Source: JBEKYD01 sp049509915
GTDB taxonomy: Bacteria > Acidobacteriota > Terriglobia > Bryobacterales > Bryobacteraceae
Assembly (NCBI GenBank): GCA_049509915.1
Contig: JBEKZL010000066.1
Span: 1 to 36,467, forward strand
Length of the DNA stretch: 36,467 bases
Reading direction: 5' to 3'
The notes below the pieces were generated by a model, which was not told the origin of the DNA, made no database searches, and saw only the letters and a program-made list of their open reading frames with translations. Each line of letters opens with the position of its first letter. Within the stretch, counting starts at the first letter, position 1. Position numbers and translations under genes: made by a program. Positions 29,456 through 36,467 of this stretch are shown here, in pieces.

Positions 29456-29902
29456 CTACTTCAGCTTGTCCAGTTTTTTGCGGATTTCGGGGGCATTCCT
29501 GGCGTCGGACGCCAGTTCCAGGTATTTGGAGTAAGCCGCCCGGGCGCTCTGCGGGTTCTTCAGCTTTTCTTCCGCCTCGCCCAGCCGCAACCACGCCTCG
29601 CTATTGCCGTCGTTCCACTTGGTCGCTTCCCGGTAGCGTCCGGCGGCGGCCCGGAAGTTGTGCTTTTTGGCGTATTCATTGCCAATATCGACGCTCTTTT
29701 TCGACTGCAGCGGATTGAAGGAATAAGAGTCGACCGAGAGCGACGTATCTTCCTCCGGGGGATCCTCTTCGGCCCCAGTGGCTTGCGGCGGATGCTCTTT
29801 TTTCAACGTAGTGGTATTGGGCGGAGGCTGTTGCCCGGATGCGCTCCTCGCCTCCGAGAGGCATACGCCGAGGATGAGCAAGGCCAAGACCCAGCGTGAC
29901 AT
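29456..29902 (-). CDS. small exported TPR protein
   Basis: This is a 148-residue protein with a signal peptide (1-24, ending Ser-Ala-Ser-Gly). A Pro/Glu-rich low-complexity stretch follows, then about two TPR repeats (R-A-A-A-G-R-Y-R-E-A-T-K-W, A-W-L-R-L-G-E-A-E-E-K-L). It is probably a periplasmic scaffold or assembly helper, but the partner is unknown. I start it at ATG 29902. A perfect TATAAT on its strand (29914-29909) lies only seven bases before that ATG, which would place the RNA start almost on the initiation codon. A longer in-frame start at 29953 would put this box inside the gene and overlap uvrC. Confidence 0.75.
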   Translation of the reverse strand: MSRWVLALLILGVCLSEARSASGQQPPPNTTTLKKEHPPQATGAEEDPPEEDTSLSVDSYSFNPLQSKKSVDIGNEYAKKHNFRAAAGRYREATKWNDGNSEAWLRLGEAEEKLKNPQSARAAYSKYLELASDARNAPEIRKKLDKLK

Positions 29903-29908
29903 AATTAA

Positions 29909-29916
29909 ATTATAGC
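29909..29916. promoter_or_regulatory. overlapping divergent -10 boxes between the TPR gene and uvrC
   Basis: TATAAT on the minus strand (29914-29909) overlaps TATAGC on the plus strand (29911-29916) in a 24-base gap between the two start codons. Both would give leaderless or nearly leaderless messages. No clear -35 is seen for either. Confidence 0.45.
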
Positions 29917-29926
29917 CGCCTCCCCG

Positions 29927-31741
29927 ATGGACCTCCGTGAAAAGGTCGCGCAACTACCTGCCGAGCCAGGAGTGTACCTGTACAAGGACGCCTCCGGACG
30001 GGTGATCTACGTGGGCAAGGCCAAAAGCCTGCGGCACCGGGTACGCAGCTATTTTCTGGAAGACAAGCTGGCGGACATCAAGACCGGCACGCTGATCTCC
30101 GAAGCCGTGGACCTGGATCACATCCTGGTCGATAACGAAAAAGAAGCCCTGGCGCTCGAAAATAATCTCATCAAGCAATACCAACCGCGCTTCAACATTC
30201 TGCTGCGGGACGACAAGACGTACCCCTACGTGAAGCTGACGCGGGAGCGCTTTCCGCGGGTCTACGTCACGCGGCGGCTGCGCAAGGACGGCGCCACATA
30301 TTTCGGCCCCTTTTTCCCAGCCAACCTGGCGCATCGCCTGGTGCATTTCATCCATCGGCACTTTCAGGTGCCTTCCTGCAAGCTGGATCTGACGCGATTT
30401 CATCCCAAGCCGTGCCTGCAATATCATATTCACCGCTGCCTGGGCCCGTGCGTGGAAGGGCTGACCACGGACGAGGCTTTTACCGGCGCAGTGCGCGATA
30501 CGCGGCTGTTTCTGGACGGCCGCCACGGCGACCTGGCGCGGGAGCTGCGAGCCCGGATGGAAGCAGCCTCGGCGGAGATGCGCTTCGAGGAGGCGGCCGG
30601 ATTGCGCGACCTGCTCTCGACGGTGGAAGAGATCGAGGAGCGGCAGAAGGTGGCCGCCGCAAAAGGCGACGACATCGACATTCTGGCGAGCTACGCCGAA
30701 CCGCCGCTGGTGGCTCTGAACCTGTTTCACCTGCGCCACGGCCAGGTGGTGGACCGGCGGGAGTTCTTTTGGGAAGACCAGCTCGCATTCGATGCGCCGG
30801 AGTTCTACTCGGCGCTGCTGCAGCAGCTCTATCTCGATGCGCAGTACCTCCCCACTGAAATTCACGTGCCGGTGGATTTCGAGGACCGCGAGGCGCTGGA
30901 GGAGCTGCTGAGCGAAAAGCGCAACCGGAAAGTGGAGATCCGCACGCCGCAGCGGGGCCAAAAGAAGGCGCTGTTCGACATGGTGGAGAACAACGCCAAG
31001 CACAGCTTCGAGGCCCGATTCCGAGTGTTGAAACCGTCCTCGCGCGCCATTCGGGAAGCATTGCAGGACGCGCTGAACCTGCCCTCGGCGCCGGAGCGAA
31101 TCGAGTGTTTCGACATTTCCCACATCCAGGGTACCGACAAAGTGGCCAGCATGGTGGTGTGGGAAGACGGCCGCATGAAGAAAGCGGACTACCGGAAATT
31201 CATCATCAGGACGGTGGTGGGCAACGACGATTTTGCCAGCATGCGGGAGGTGGTATCGCGGCGCTACGGGCGGCTGAAGGAAGAGGGCAAGCCGATGCCG
31301 GGGCTGGTGCTGATCGATGGCGGGCTGGGGCAATTGCACGCCGCCGCGGAGTCGCTCGAAGCGCTGGGGTTCGCCGATCAACCGCTGGCCTCGATCGCCA
31401 AGCGCGAGGAAATCATCTACGTGTACGGCCAGGAAGACGAGCCGGTGGTGCTGGACCGCTTCTCGCCGATCCTGCACCTGGTGCAATCGATTCGCGACGA
31501 GGCGCACCGTTTCGCCGTCACGTTCCACCGGTCGCGGCGCAACGCCCGCGCGCTGACGAGCGAGCTGGACCAGATTCCCGGCGTGGGCGCGAAGACGGTG
31601 ACCAAGCTGTTGAAGCAATTCGGCAGCCTGGAACTGGTGCGGGCGGCGAACGAGGAAGAACTGACTGCCTCGGTGGGACGGGCCGCGGCGCGGCGGATAC
31701 AGGCGCACTACCAGACGCCGGAGACGGTGCGGGAAGGGTAG
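29927..31741 (+). CDS. uvrC: excinuclease ABC subunit C
   Basis: This is a 604-residue nucleotide-excision-repair nuclease that cuts both sides of a DNA lesion with UvrB. The GIY-YIG domain is at the N-terminus (P-G-V-Y-L-Y-K-D, V-I-Y-V-G-K-A-K). A Cys cluster follows (C-L-Q-Y-H-I-H-R-C-L-G-P-C) and a UVR motif for UvrB (M-R-F-E-E-A-A-G-L-R-D). The RNase H-like nuclease part has C-F-D-I-S-H-I-Q-G and L-I-D-G-G-L-G-Q. Two helix-hairpin-helix motifs close it (I-P-G-V-G-A-K-T-V). The start has no Shine-Dalgarno sequence and a -10-like box ends ten bases before it, so the message may be leaderless. Tandem hairpins follow its stop codon. Confidence 0.97.
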   Translation: MDLREKVAQLPAEPGVYLYKDASGRVIYVGKAKSLRHRVRSYFLEDKLADIKTGTLISEAVDLDHILVDNEKEALALENNLIKQYQPRFNILLRDDKTYPYVKLTRERFPRVYVTRRLRKDGATYFGPFFPANLAHRLVHFIHRHFQVPSCKLDLTRFHPKPCLQYHIHRCLGPCVEGLTTDEAFTGAVRDTRLFLDGRHGDLARELRARMEAASAEMRFEEAAGLRDLLSTVEEIEERQKVAAAKGDDIDILASYAEPPLVALNLFHLRHGQVVDRREFFWEDQLAFDAPEFYSALLQQLYLDAQYLPTEIHVPVDFEDREALEELLSEKRNRKVEIRTPQRGQKKALFDMVENNAKHSFEARFRVLKPSSRAIREALQDALNLPSAPERIECFDISHIQGTDKVASMVVWEDGRMKKADYRKFIIRTVVGNDDFASMREVVSRRYGRLKEEGKPMPGLVLIDGGLGQLHAAAESLEALGFADQPLASIAKREEIIYVYGQEDEPVVLDRFSPILHLVQSIRDEAHRFAVTFHRSRRNARALTSELDQIPGVGAKTVTKLLKQFGSLELVRAANEEELTASVGRAAARRIQAHYQTPETVREG

Positions 31742-31750
31742 CGGGCGCTT

Positions 31751-31788
31751 GCGCCGATTGACAATCGGCGCGCAGATTACCAATCTGC
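31751..31788 (+). repeat. two tandem perfect hairpins after uvrC
   Basis: GCGCCGATT-GAC-AATCGGCGC (31751-31771) is followed directly by GCAGATT-ACC-AATCTGC (31772-31788). Each has a three-base loop and the same GATT/AATC core. There is no T tract after either. They begin nine bases after the uvrC stop codon. They may protect the uvrC 3' end or belong to a dispersed repeat family. Confidence 0.65.
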
Positions 31789-31874
31789 TCCACAGAAGCG
31801 CGGGGCGCTGGCTGCATGCGAATTCGACCCGATTGATCCAAAGGCAAGCTCGCGCCGGGCGTTATGCTGTGTGC

Positions 31875-32408
31875 ATGCGAATCCCGATCCCTCTCGTTTG
31901 CGCCTTCACACTGGCGTTTGCCCAGCAGACGCGCCACGAGATCACCAACTCCTCGGTCGGCGACCAGAAGCCCAATGACCCGGCGGTGCCGGACGTATAC
32001 GCCATCTCGAGCCAGTTCGAGCGAGTCGTCATTTTCCGGTTCAAATATCAGACCGATCTGCTCGCCGGCCTGCAGACGATGCTCAAGCAGAACCGCATTC
32101 AGAACGCCGTGATCCTTGCAGGCGCGGGGTCGGTGATCAGCTACCAGGTACACCAGGTGAGCAACCGCGAATTCCCGTCGAAGAACATGTTCGAGCAGGA
32201 CCCGACCGCGCCGGCCGATTTGATCTCGATGAATGGCTACGTGATGAACGGGCACATCCACGCGCACATGACGCTGGCGAACCCGGAGAAAGCCTTCGGC
32301 GGCCACCTGGAGCCGGGCACGAAGGTCTTTACGTTCGCGATAGTGACCGTGGGCGTATTGCCGGATTCGCTGGACCTAACGAAGCTGGACGATAAGAGTT
32401 ACCGGTAG
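31875..32408 (+). CDS. PPC/DUF296-domain protein with signal peptide
   Basis: This is a 177-residue protein. Residues 1-17 are a signal peptide (hydrophobic core, ending Ala-Phe-Ala-Gln). The rest is a PPC/DUF296 domain: R-V-V-I-F-R-F, I-Q-N-A-V-I-L-A-G-A-G-S-V, then G-H-I-H-A-H-M-T-L-A (126-135) with F-G-G-H-L near 141-145. The histidines are a likely metal site, as in bacterial and archaeal PPC trimers. Plant members bind AT-rich DNA, but export would rule that out here; a secreted small-molecule or metal-binding role is more likely. A TATGCT box at 31864-31869 lies six bases before ATG 31875, so the message may be leaderless. The 133-base gap before it holds tandem hairpins. Confidence 0.82.
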   Translation: MRIPIPLVCAFTLAFAQQTRHEITNSSVGDQKPNDPAVPDVYAISSQFERVVIFRFKYQTDLLAGLQTMLKQNRIQNAVILAGAGSVISYQVHQVSNREFPSKNMFEQDPTAPADLISMNGYVMNGHIHAHMTLANPEKAFGGHLEPGTKVFTFAIVTVGVLPDSLDLTKLDDKSYR

Positions 32409-32413
32409 GCGCG

Positions 32414-32845
32414 CTACCGCAAATTCACGAATGGGTTCACGACCCGAACCGTACCATAGAGCCGGTCGTGCTGCAGGTCCTCGGTGAGAATCTCATCCAG
32501 GCCGTAGTGTTCCGCGTAAGACCAAAGATGTGCGTCGAACCAATTCAACTGGTAGGCTGCGCATCCCCGAAGCGCGTTGCGCAGGATCGCTTCGTTGGGA
32601 TAGAGAACGCGAAACTGGCTCAGAAACTCTTCCGCCTCGCGCAGAGCGTCGGCTTGGCTGAGAATGGCATGGCCGCGGATGGGACGCGTCGTCGCGGCTA
32701 CAAACTCCACTATCGCCTGGTGCGGCACGCGCACCGAGTCTTCGAGAATGCCGCGCCTCAGAATCTCGATTGCATTTTTCTGCTTGACGGGGAAGCGGCT
32801 GTCAAACCGGTAAACCAGAATGTTGGTGTCAACGAGAGCGGCCAC
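32414..32845 (-). CDS. VapC-like PIN-domain toxin
   Basis: This is a 143-residue PIN-domain ribonuclease. The acidic site residues are present: Asp6 in L-V-D-T-N, Glu47 in I-V-E-F, Asp104 in W-F-D-A-H, and Asp123 in T-E-D. These bind magnesium and cut RNA, usually tRNA or rRNA, when the antitoxin is removed. It overlaps the end of the AbrB-type antitoxin gene by 17 bases, so it is translationally coupled to it. It is convergent with the PPC gene, with five bases between stop codons. Confidence 0.9.
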   Translation of the reverse strand: MAALVDTNILVYRFDSRFPVKQKNAIEILRRGILEDSVRVPHQAIVEFVAATTRPIRGHAILSQADALREAEEFLSQFRVLYPNEAILRNALRGCAAYQLNWFDAHLWSYAEHYGLDEILTEDLQHDRLYGTVRVVNPFVNLR

Positions 32846-33113
32846 GCCCGTAGAGTTCCTCTCTCGTCCAGCCTCTGTCGCGAACCTGTCTCACCTTGCG
32901 CTTGCCGGAACGGCGGCGGTGCCGTTCGGTGGCCTGGTCGAACAGACGGAGCCGGGACTGAATGTCGTCGGGCGCCGCTTGTCTACCGGCAGGAATGACA
33001 CGGATCGCGTCTCCGGCCGGAATCCAGTCGATATTGTCGCCGGGGCGAATACCATACTGTTGCACGATTACTCTGGGAACCGTGACCTGGTATTTCGAAG
33101 TTATCTTAGCCAT
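32829..33113 (-). CDS. AbrB/SpoVT-type antitoxin
   Basis: This is a 94-residue antitoxin. The swapped-hairpin AbrB domain is at 1-45 (M-A-K-I-T-S-K-Y-Q-V-T-V-P, I-R-P-G-D). The rest is charged and flexible and would wrap the toxin (D-R-G-W-T-R-E-E-L-Y-G-R at the end). I start it at ATG 33113 with GGAGGAG 11 bases upstream; an in-frame ATG at 33146 would add 11 residues outside the domain. It is expected to repress its own promoter with the toxin. It lies 95 bases after kdsA. Confidence 0.88.
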   Translation of the reverse strand: MAKITSKYQVTVPRVIVQQYGIRPGDNIDWIPAGDAIRVIPAGRQAAPDDIQSRLRLFDQATERHRRRSGKRKVRQVRDRGWTREELYGRGRSR

Positions 33114-33208
33114 GGCGCGACCGGCTCCTCCTTCTGTCCTTACCATAGCAAGGACGGAATCCTTGTTTCAAGGAGTCGCGATTCGCGCAATGCGCCGCGC
33201 CAACGCTC

Positions 33209-34018
33209 CTAGAGAACGCCGTCCATCCCCTTCACCAGGCGGTAGATCGCTTGCAGGCGCTGCCAGAATGCCGCCAGCAAGCTCAGCCGCAGGGCGTTGG
33301 CGCCGTCGGACAATGCGCGTTCGGGGGCATCGTGGGTCTCGACGAAGATGCCATTGACTCCTACGGCTACGGCGCCGCGGGCGAGCGGCTCGATGAACTC
33401 GGGCTGGCCGCCGGAGGCGTTTCCGGCGCCGCTGGGTATTTGCACACTGTGAGTGGCGTCGAAGACTACCGGCCATCCGGAGTCGCGCATGATCTTCAGG
33501 CCGCGCATATCCACCACCAGGTTGTTGTAGCCGAACGAGGAGCCGCGTTCGGTCAACAGCACCTGGGAATTGCCGGTGGAAGCCACCTTTTCGGCGGCGC
33601 GATGAATGTCGTGGGGAGCGACGAACTGTCCTTTTTTGATATTGACGATGCGGCCGGTGCGGCCGGCGGCTTCGAGCAGGTCCGTCTGGCGGCACAGAAA
33701 GGCGGGAATCTGCAGGATGTCGGCCACTTCGGCGGCGGCTTCGGCCTGGGCCGGTTCATGGATATCGGTGAGGATGGGGAAGCCTTCGGCCTTGAGGCCG
33801 GCCAGAATGCGCAAGCCTTCACGCAGGCCCGGTCCGCGATAGGCGCCCGCGCTGGTGCGGTTGGCCTTGTCGAAGGACGCCTTGAAAACGAACTCTCCCA
33901 CGGCGTGGCGAATGCCGTGAGCCATCAGGTGCACGTGCTCTTCGGATTCGATCACGCACGGTCCGGCGATGAGCACCAGCGGCCGGCCCTTTTGAAACGC
34001 GGAAAAGTCAATGGGCAC
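33209..34018 (-). CDS. kdsA: 3-deoxy-8-phosphooctulonate synthase, metal-dependent type
   Basis: This is a 269-residue enzyme that joins arabinose-5-phosphate and phosphoenolpyruvate to make KDO-8-phosphate for lipopolysaccharide. The motif I-A-G-P-C-V-I-E-S has Cys21, and His190, Glu227 and Asp238 complete the metal site. The Cys, in place of the Asn of the E. coli type, marks the metal-dependent class. K-A-S-F-D-K-A-N-R-T-S and F-D-A-T-H-S-V-Q confirm the family. Its start overlaps the pyrG stop by 11 bases. It ends the kdsB-pyrG-kdsA operon. Confidence 0.96.
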   Translation of the reverse strand: MPIDFSAFQKGRPLVLIAGPCVIESEEHVHLMAHGIRHAVGEFVFKASFDKANRTSAGAYRGPGLREGLRILAGLKAEGFPILTDIHEPAQAEAAAEVADILQIPAFLCRQTDLLEAAGRTGRIVNIKKGQFVAPHDIHRAAEKVASTGNSQVLLTERGSSFGYNNLVVDMRGLKIMRDSGWPVVFDATHSVQIPSGAGNASGGQPEFIEPLARGAVAVGVNGIFVETHDAPERALSDGANALRLSLLAAFWQRLQAIYRLVKGMDGVL

Positions 34019-35657
34019 GGGAGTAAACCGACTCCGAGGCTGCCGCCGATGAAGTTCGCAAGCGCTTCTGGCGGTGCTCGTAAGCCGCTCCCACGAAGGC
34101 CTTGAACAGGGGATGCGGCTCCATCGGCTTGGACTTGAATTCGGGGTGGAACTGGCAGCCCAGGTACCAGGGGTGGTCGCCCAGCTCGCAGATTTCCACG
34201 TAGGTGTTGTCGGGGGTAACGCCGGTGATGCGGAGGCCGGCGGATGTCAGGCGGGCTTCGTAGTCGCGGTTAAACTCGTAGCGGTGGCGATGGCGCTCGT
34301 TGATGTCGGCCGTGCCGTAGGCGCGATAAGCTAAGCTGCCCTCGGCCAGCTTGCAGGGCCATCCGCCCAGGCGCATGGTGCCGCCCAGGTCCTCGACGCC
34401 TTTCAGTTCGCGCAGCTTGTAAATCACGCGGTGGGATGCGCCGGGGTTGAATTCGGTGGAATCGGCGCCCTCCAGGCCGCACACGTTGCGGGCGTATTCG
34501 ATCACCATGGTTTGCATGCCGAGACAGATGCCGAAATAGGGCACCTTGCGCTCGCGCGCGTAGCGGATGGCGTGGAGCATGCCGGCGATACCGCGCTTGC
34601 CGAAACCGCCCGGAACCAGGATGCCGTCGTAACCTTCCAGTTGCTTATCGTTGTCGGCGGTAACGCCCTCGGCCTCTATCCAGTGAATGTTCACTTTCAA
34701 TTGGTGGGCGAGGCCGCCGTGCAGCAGGGCCTCCTTAAGGCTCTTATAGGAATCCTCGTATTCCACGTACTTGCCGACCAGGCCGATGGTGACTTCGCCG
34801 CGCGGGTTCTCCAGGCGATCGAGCATGGCCATCCATTGAGCGAGGTCGCGCTGAGGAGCGTCCAGCTTCAACAGGCGCAGGACGATCTCGTCCACGCCTT
34901 CGTCGGCGAAGCTGATCGGCACGGCATAGACCGATTTCACGTCGCGCCCGGTGACCACGGCTTCCACGTCCACGTCGCAGAACAGCGCGATCTTCTCTTT
35001 CATCTCCTGTGGGATGAGGCGTTCGGAGCGGCAGATCAGGATGTCGGGCTGAATGCCGAGGGCGCGCAGTTCCTTGACGCTGTGCTGGGTGGGCTTGGTC
35101 TTCATCTCCCGTGCGGCGGCGATCCAGGGCACCAGGGTGACGTGCACGAAGATCGAATTGCCGCGGCCCTGCTCGTGGCGCATCTGGCGAATGGCTTCGA
35201 GGAACGGCAGCGATTCGATATCGCCCACGGTGCCGCCGATCTCGACGATCACCACGTCGACGTCCTGCGCCACGCGTTTCATGGCCGCCTTGATTTCGTT
35301 GGTGACGTGGGGAATCACCTGGACCGTCTTGCCGAGGTAGTCGCCGCGGCGCTCGCGGGTGATGATGGTTTCGTAGATCCGGCCGGAGGTGACGTTGTTG
35401 CTCTGGGTGAGCTTCGAATGGGTGAAGCGCTCGTAGTGGCCCAGGTCGAGATCGGTTTCGGCGCCGTCGTCGGTGACGAAGACTTCACCGTGCTGGAACG
35501 GGCTCATGGTTCCGGGGTCGACGTTCAGATAGGGATCGAATTTCTGGCAGGCGATCTTCAGCCCGCGACTCTCCAGCAGGCAACCGATGGATGCCGCGGC
35601 AATCCCCTTACCCAACGAGGAAACCACCCCACCCGTGACAAAAATATACTTCACCAT
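34008..35657 (-). CDS. pyrG: CTP synthase
   Basis: This is a 549-residue enzyme that aminates UTP to CTP with glutamine. The synthetase domain begins Y-I-F-V-T-G-G-V-V-S-S-L-G-K-G. The glutaminase domain has the nucleophile Cys in G-I-C-L-G-M-Q and the His-Glu pair in F-H-P-E-F. The ribosome-binding site AGGAG lies within the last codons of kdsB, three bases before it. It sits between kdsB and kdsA, which makes sense because KdsB consumes CTP. The C-terminal tail of about 20 residues is variable and Ser-rich. Confidence 0.97.
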   Translation of the reverse strand: MVKYIFVTGGVVSSLGKGIAAASIGCLLESRGLKIACQKFDPYLNVDPGTMSPFQHGEVFVTDDGAETDLDLGHYERFTHSKLTQSNNVTSGRIYETIITRERRGDYLGKTVQVIPHVTNEIKAAMKRVAQDVDVVIVEIGGTVGDIESLPFLEAIRQMRHEQGRGNSIFVHVTLVPWIAAAREMKTKPTQHSVKELRALGIQPDILICRSERLIPQEMKEKIALFCDVDVEAVVTGRDVKSVYAVPISFADEGVDEIVLRLLKLDAPQRDLAQWMAMLDRLENPRGEVTIGLVGKYVEYEDSYKSLKEALLHGGLAHQLKVNIHWIEAEGVTADNDKQLEGYDGILVPGGFGKRGIAGMLHAIRYARERKVPYFGICLGMQTMVIEYARNVCGLEGADSTEFNPGASHRVIYKLRELKGVEDLGGTMRLGGWPCKLAEGSLAYRAYGTADINERHRHRYEFNRDYEARLTSAGLRITGVTPDNTYVEICELGDHPWYLGCQFHPEFKSKPMEPHPLFKAFVGAAYEHRQKRLRTSSAAASESVYSRAH

Positions 35658-35660
35658 CCC

Positions 35661-36407
35661 CTATCTCCTCTCCATGGACAGTTCAAACAGACGCGCCACG
35701 CGGTCCAGGTCCGCGGGCGTATCCACCCCAATCGACTCATACTCGGTTTCGGCCACGCGGATGCGGAAGCCGTTTTCGAGGGCGCGAAGCTGCTCGAGGC
35801 GTTCGGTACGTTCCAGGGGGCCTATCGGCAGCGACGGATAGGCGCAAAGAAAATCGGTGCGATACACGTATAGGCCGATATGTTTGTAGTAATGCGAGCC
35901 TGCGGCGCGATCGCGGTTGAACGGAATCGGGCAGCGCGAGAAATAGATGGCGTCGCCGGTGAGGTCGGTGATGACCTTGACCACGTTGGGGTCGTCGATC
36001 TCGCGGGGATCTTCGATACGTTTGCTGAGCGTGGCCATGGCCACGGCGGGATCGTGCTCGACGGGCAAAATGGCGGCGTCGATGGCCGCCGGATCGATGA
36101 GCGGCTCGTCGCCCTGGATGTTGACGACGATGTCGGCATTTTCCGAAGCGGCCACTTCCGCCACGCGGTCGGTTCCCGAGGGATGGTCGGCGCGGGTCAT
36201 CCGCACGCGAGCACCGAACTCCCGCGCCGCGCGGTAAATGCGGTCGTCGTCGGTAGCAATCAGCACGGAAGTAAGGTATTGAGCCGTGCGCGCGCGCTCG
36301 TAAACGTGCTGCAGCATCGGTTTAGAAGCGATGGGGGCGAGGGCCTTTCCGGGGAAACGAGAGGAACCGAACCGAGCGGGAATGACGCCCAGAATTTTAC
36401 GCGGCAC
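35661..36407 (-). CDS. kdsB: CMP-KDO synthetase (3-deoxy-manno-octulosonate cytidylyltransferase)
   Basis: This is a 248-residue enzyme that activates KDO with CTP. The N-terminus has I-P-A-R-F-G-S-S-R-F-P-G-K, then A-T-D-D-D-R-I, H-P-S-G-T-D-R-V-A-E and N-I-Q-G-D-E-P. H-I-G-L-Y-V-Y and L-E-Q-L-R-A-L-E follow as expected. The start is GTG 36407, with a weak ribosome-binding site. It is the first gene of kdsB-pyrG-kdsA, with three bases before pyrG, and its promoter must lie in the last 60 bases of the window. Confidence 0.96.
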   Translation of the reverse strand: MPRKILGVIPARFGSSRFPGKALAPIASKPMLQHVYERARTAQYLTSVLIATDDDRIYRAAREFGARVRMTRADHPSGTDRVAEVAASENADIVVNIQGDEPLIDPAAIDAAILPVEHDPAVAMATLSKRIEDPREIDDPNVVKVITDLTGDAIYFSRCPIPFNRDRAAGSHYYKHIGLYVYRTDFLCAYPSLPIGPLERTERLEQLRALENGFRIRVAETEYESIGVDTPADLDRVARLFELSMERR

Positions 36408-36433
36408 ACGCTAGGTTACCACAAAAATCCCTG

Positions 36434-36442
36434 TGTTAGACT
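36434..36442 (+). promoter_or_regulatory. extended -10 box at the right edge
   Basis: TGTTAGACT fits the extended -10 pattern and precedes an AAAGG-ATG start at 36456. It is nearly identical to the boxes at 24337 and 28611. Confidence 0.35.
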
Positions 36443-36455
36443 TGGGAAAGAAAGG

Positions 36456-36467
36456 ATGGCTAGCGGC
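36456..36467 (+). CDS. possible start of a gene cut by the window edge
   Basis: An ATG at 36456 follows GGGAAAGAAAGG and an extended -10-like box 13 bases before it. Only four codons (Met-Ala-Ser-Gly) are visible, so no product can be named. The layout suggests a gene divergent from kdsB. Confidence 0.25.

Noticed and set aside
32409..32413. Shared terminator between the PPC and VapC genes
   Set aside because: Only five bases separate the stop codons and there is no stem or T tract.

Overview
The window reads as a piece of a chromosome from an Acidobacteriota bacterium, most likely of the Solibacter/Bryobacter type. This is an inference. It rests on high GC content, dense coding with real genes on both strands, and many secreted catabolic proteins (cytochrome c-PQQ dehydrogenase fusion, PD40 propeller, GH27, DUF5060/DUF4038-like, DUF6807, a Tat-exported sugar isomerase-like protein). 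Small ECF sigma/anti-sigma operons and hairpin-rich intergenic repeats point the same way. I see no rRNA, tRNA, CRISPR array, prophage or insertion sequence.

Layout. 73-6582 (+): M48 metalloprotease, a repeat-bearing gap of about 490 bases, a Tat-exported sugar isomerase-like protein, a PD40 protein that overlaps the start of a cytochrome c-PQQ dehydrogenase, and a DinB-fold protein. 6642-8667 (-): ECF sigma factor, zinc anti-sigma factor and a secreted protein, divergent from a PAS-LuxR regulator (8796, +). The shared gap carries a perfect 9-bp dyad. 9555-14334 (+): guanine deaminase, glmM, a secreted DUF5060-type glycosidase candidate behind a terminator, and tsaB. 14396-17862: GH27 alpha-galactosidase (-) divergent from an M20 peptidase (+), then a small unknown protein.

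17910-24235 (-): a DUF6807 protein, a large secreted protein with PHP-like metal motifs, and a 978-residue fusion of a PLP decarboxylase, TPR repeats and an ATP-grasp domain. The fusion is the most unusual gene here. 24379-25581 (+): a MacB/FtsX-type permease without an adjacent ATPase. 25602-28489 (-): the heat-shock set hrcA, grpE, dnaJ, with a large hairpin repeat touching the hrcA stop codon. 28653-29902: a small membrane protein (+), rpmB (-) and a small TPR protein (-). 29927-32408 (+): uvrC and a secreted PPC/DUF296 protein. 32414-33113 (-): a VapBC-type toxin-antitoxin pair. 33209-36407 (-): kdsB, pyrG and kdsA, tightly packed.

How the genes fit together. kdsB-pyrG-kdsA couples CTP synthesis to making and activating KDO for lipopolysaccharide, so the cell is diderm. 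glmM supplies amino sugars for the envelope. The sigma/anti-sigma/secreted-protein operon looks like a self-contained envelope signalling unit. The secreted enzymes suggest a soil-type polymer and sugar degrader. hrcA-grpE-dnaJ, uvrC, tsaB and rpmB are core housekeeping genes that anchor the window as chromosomal.
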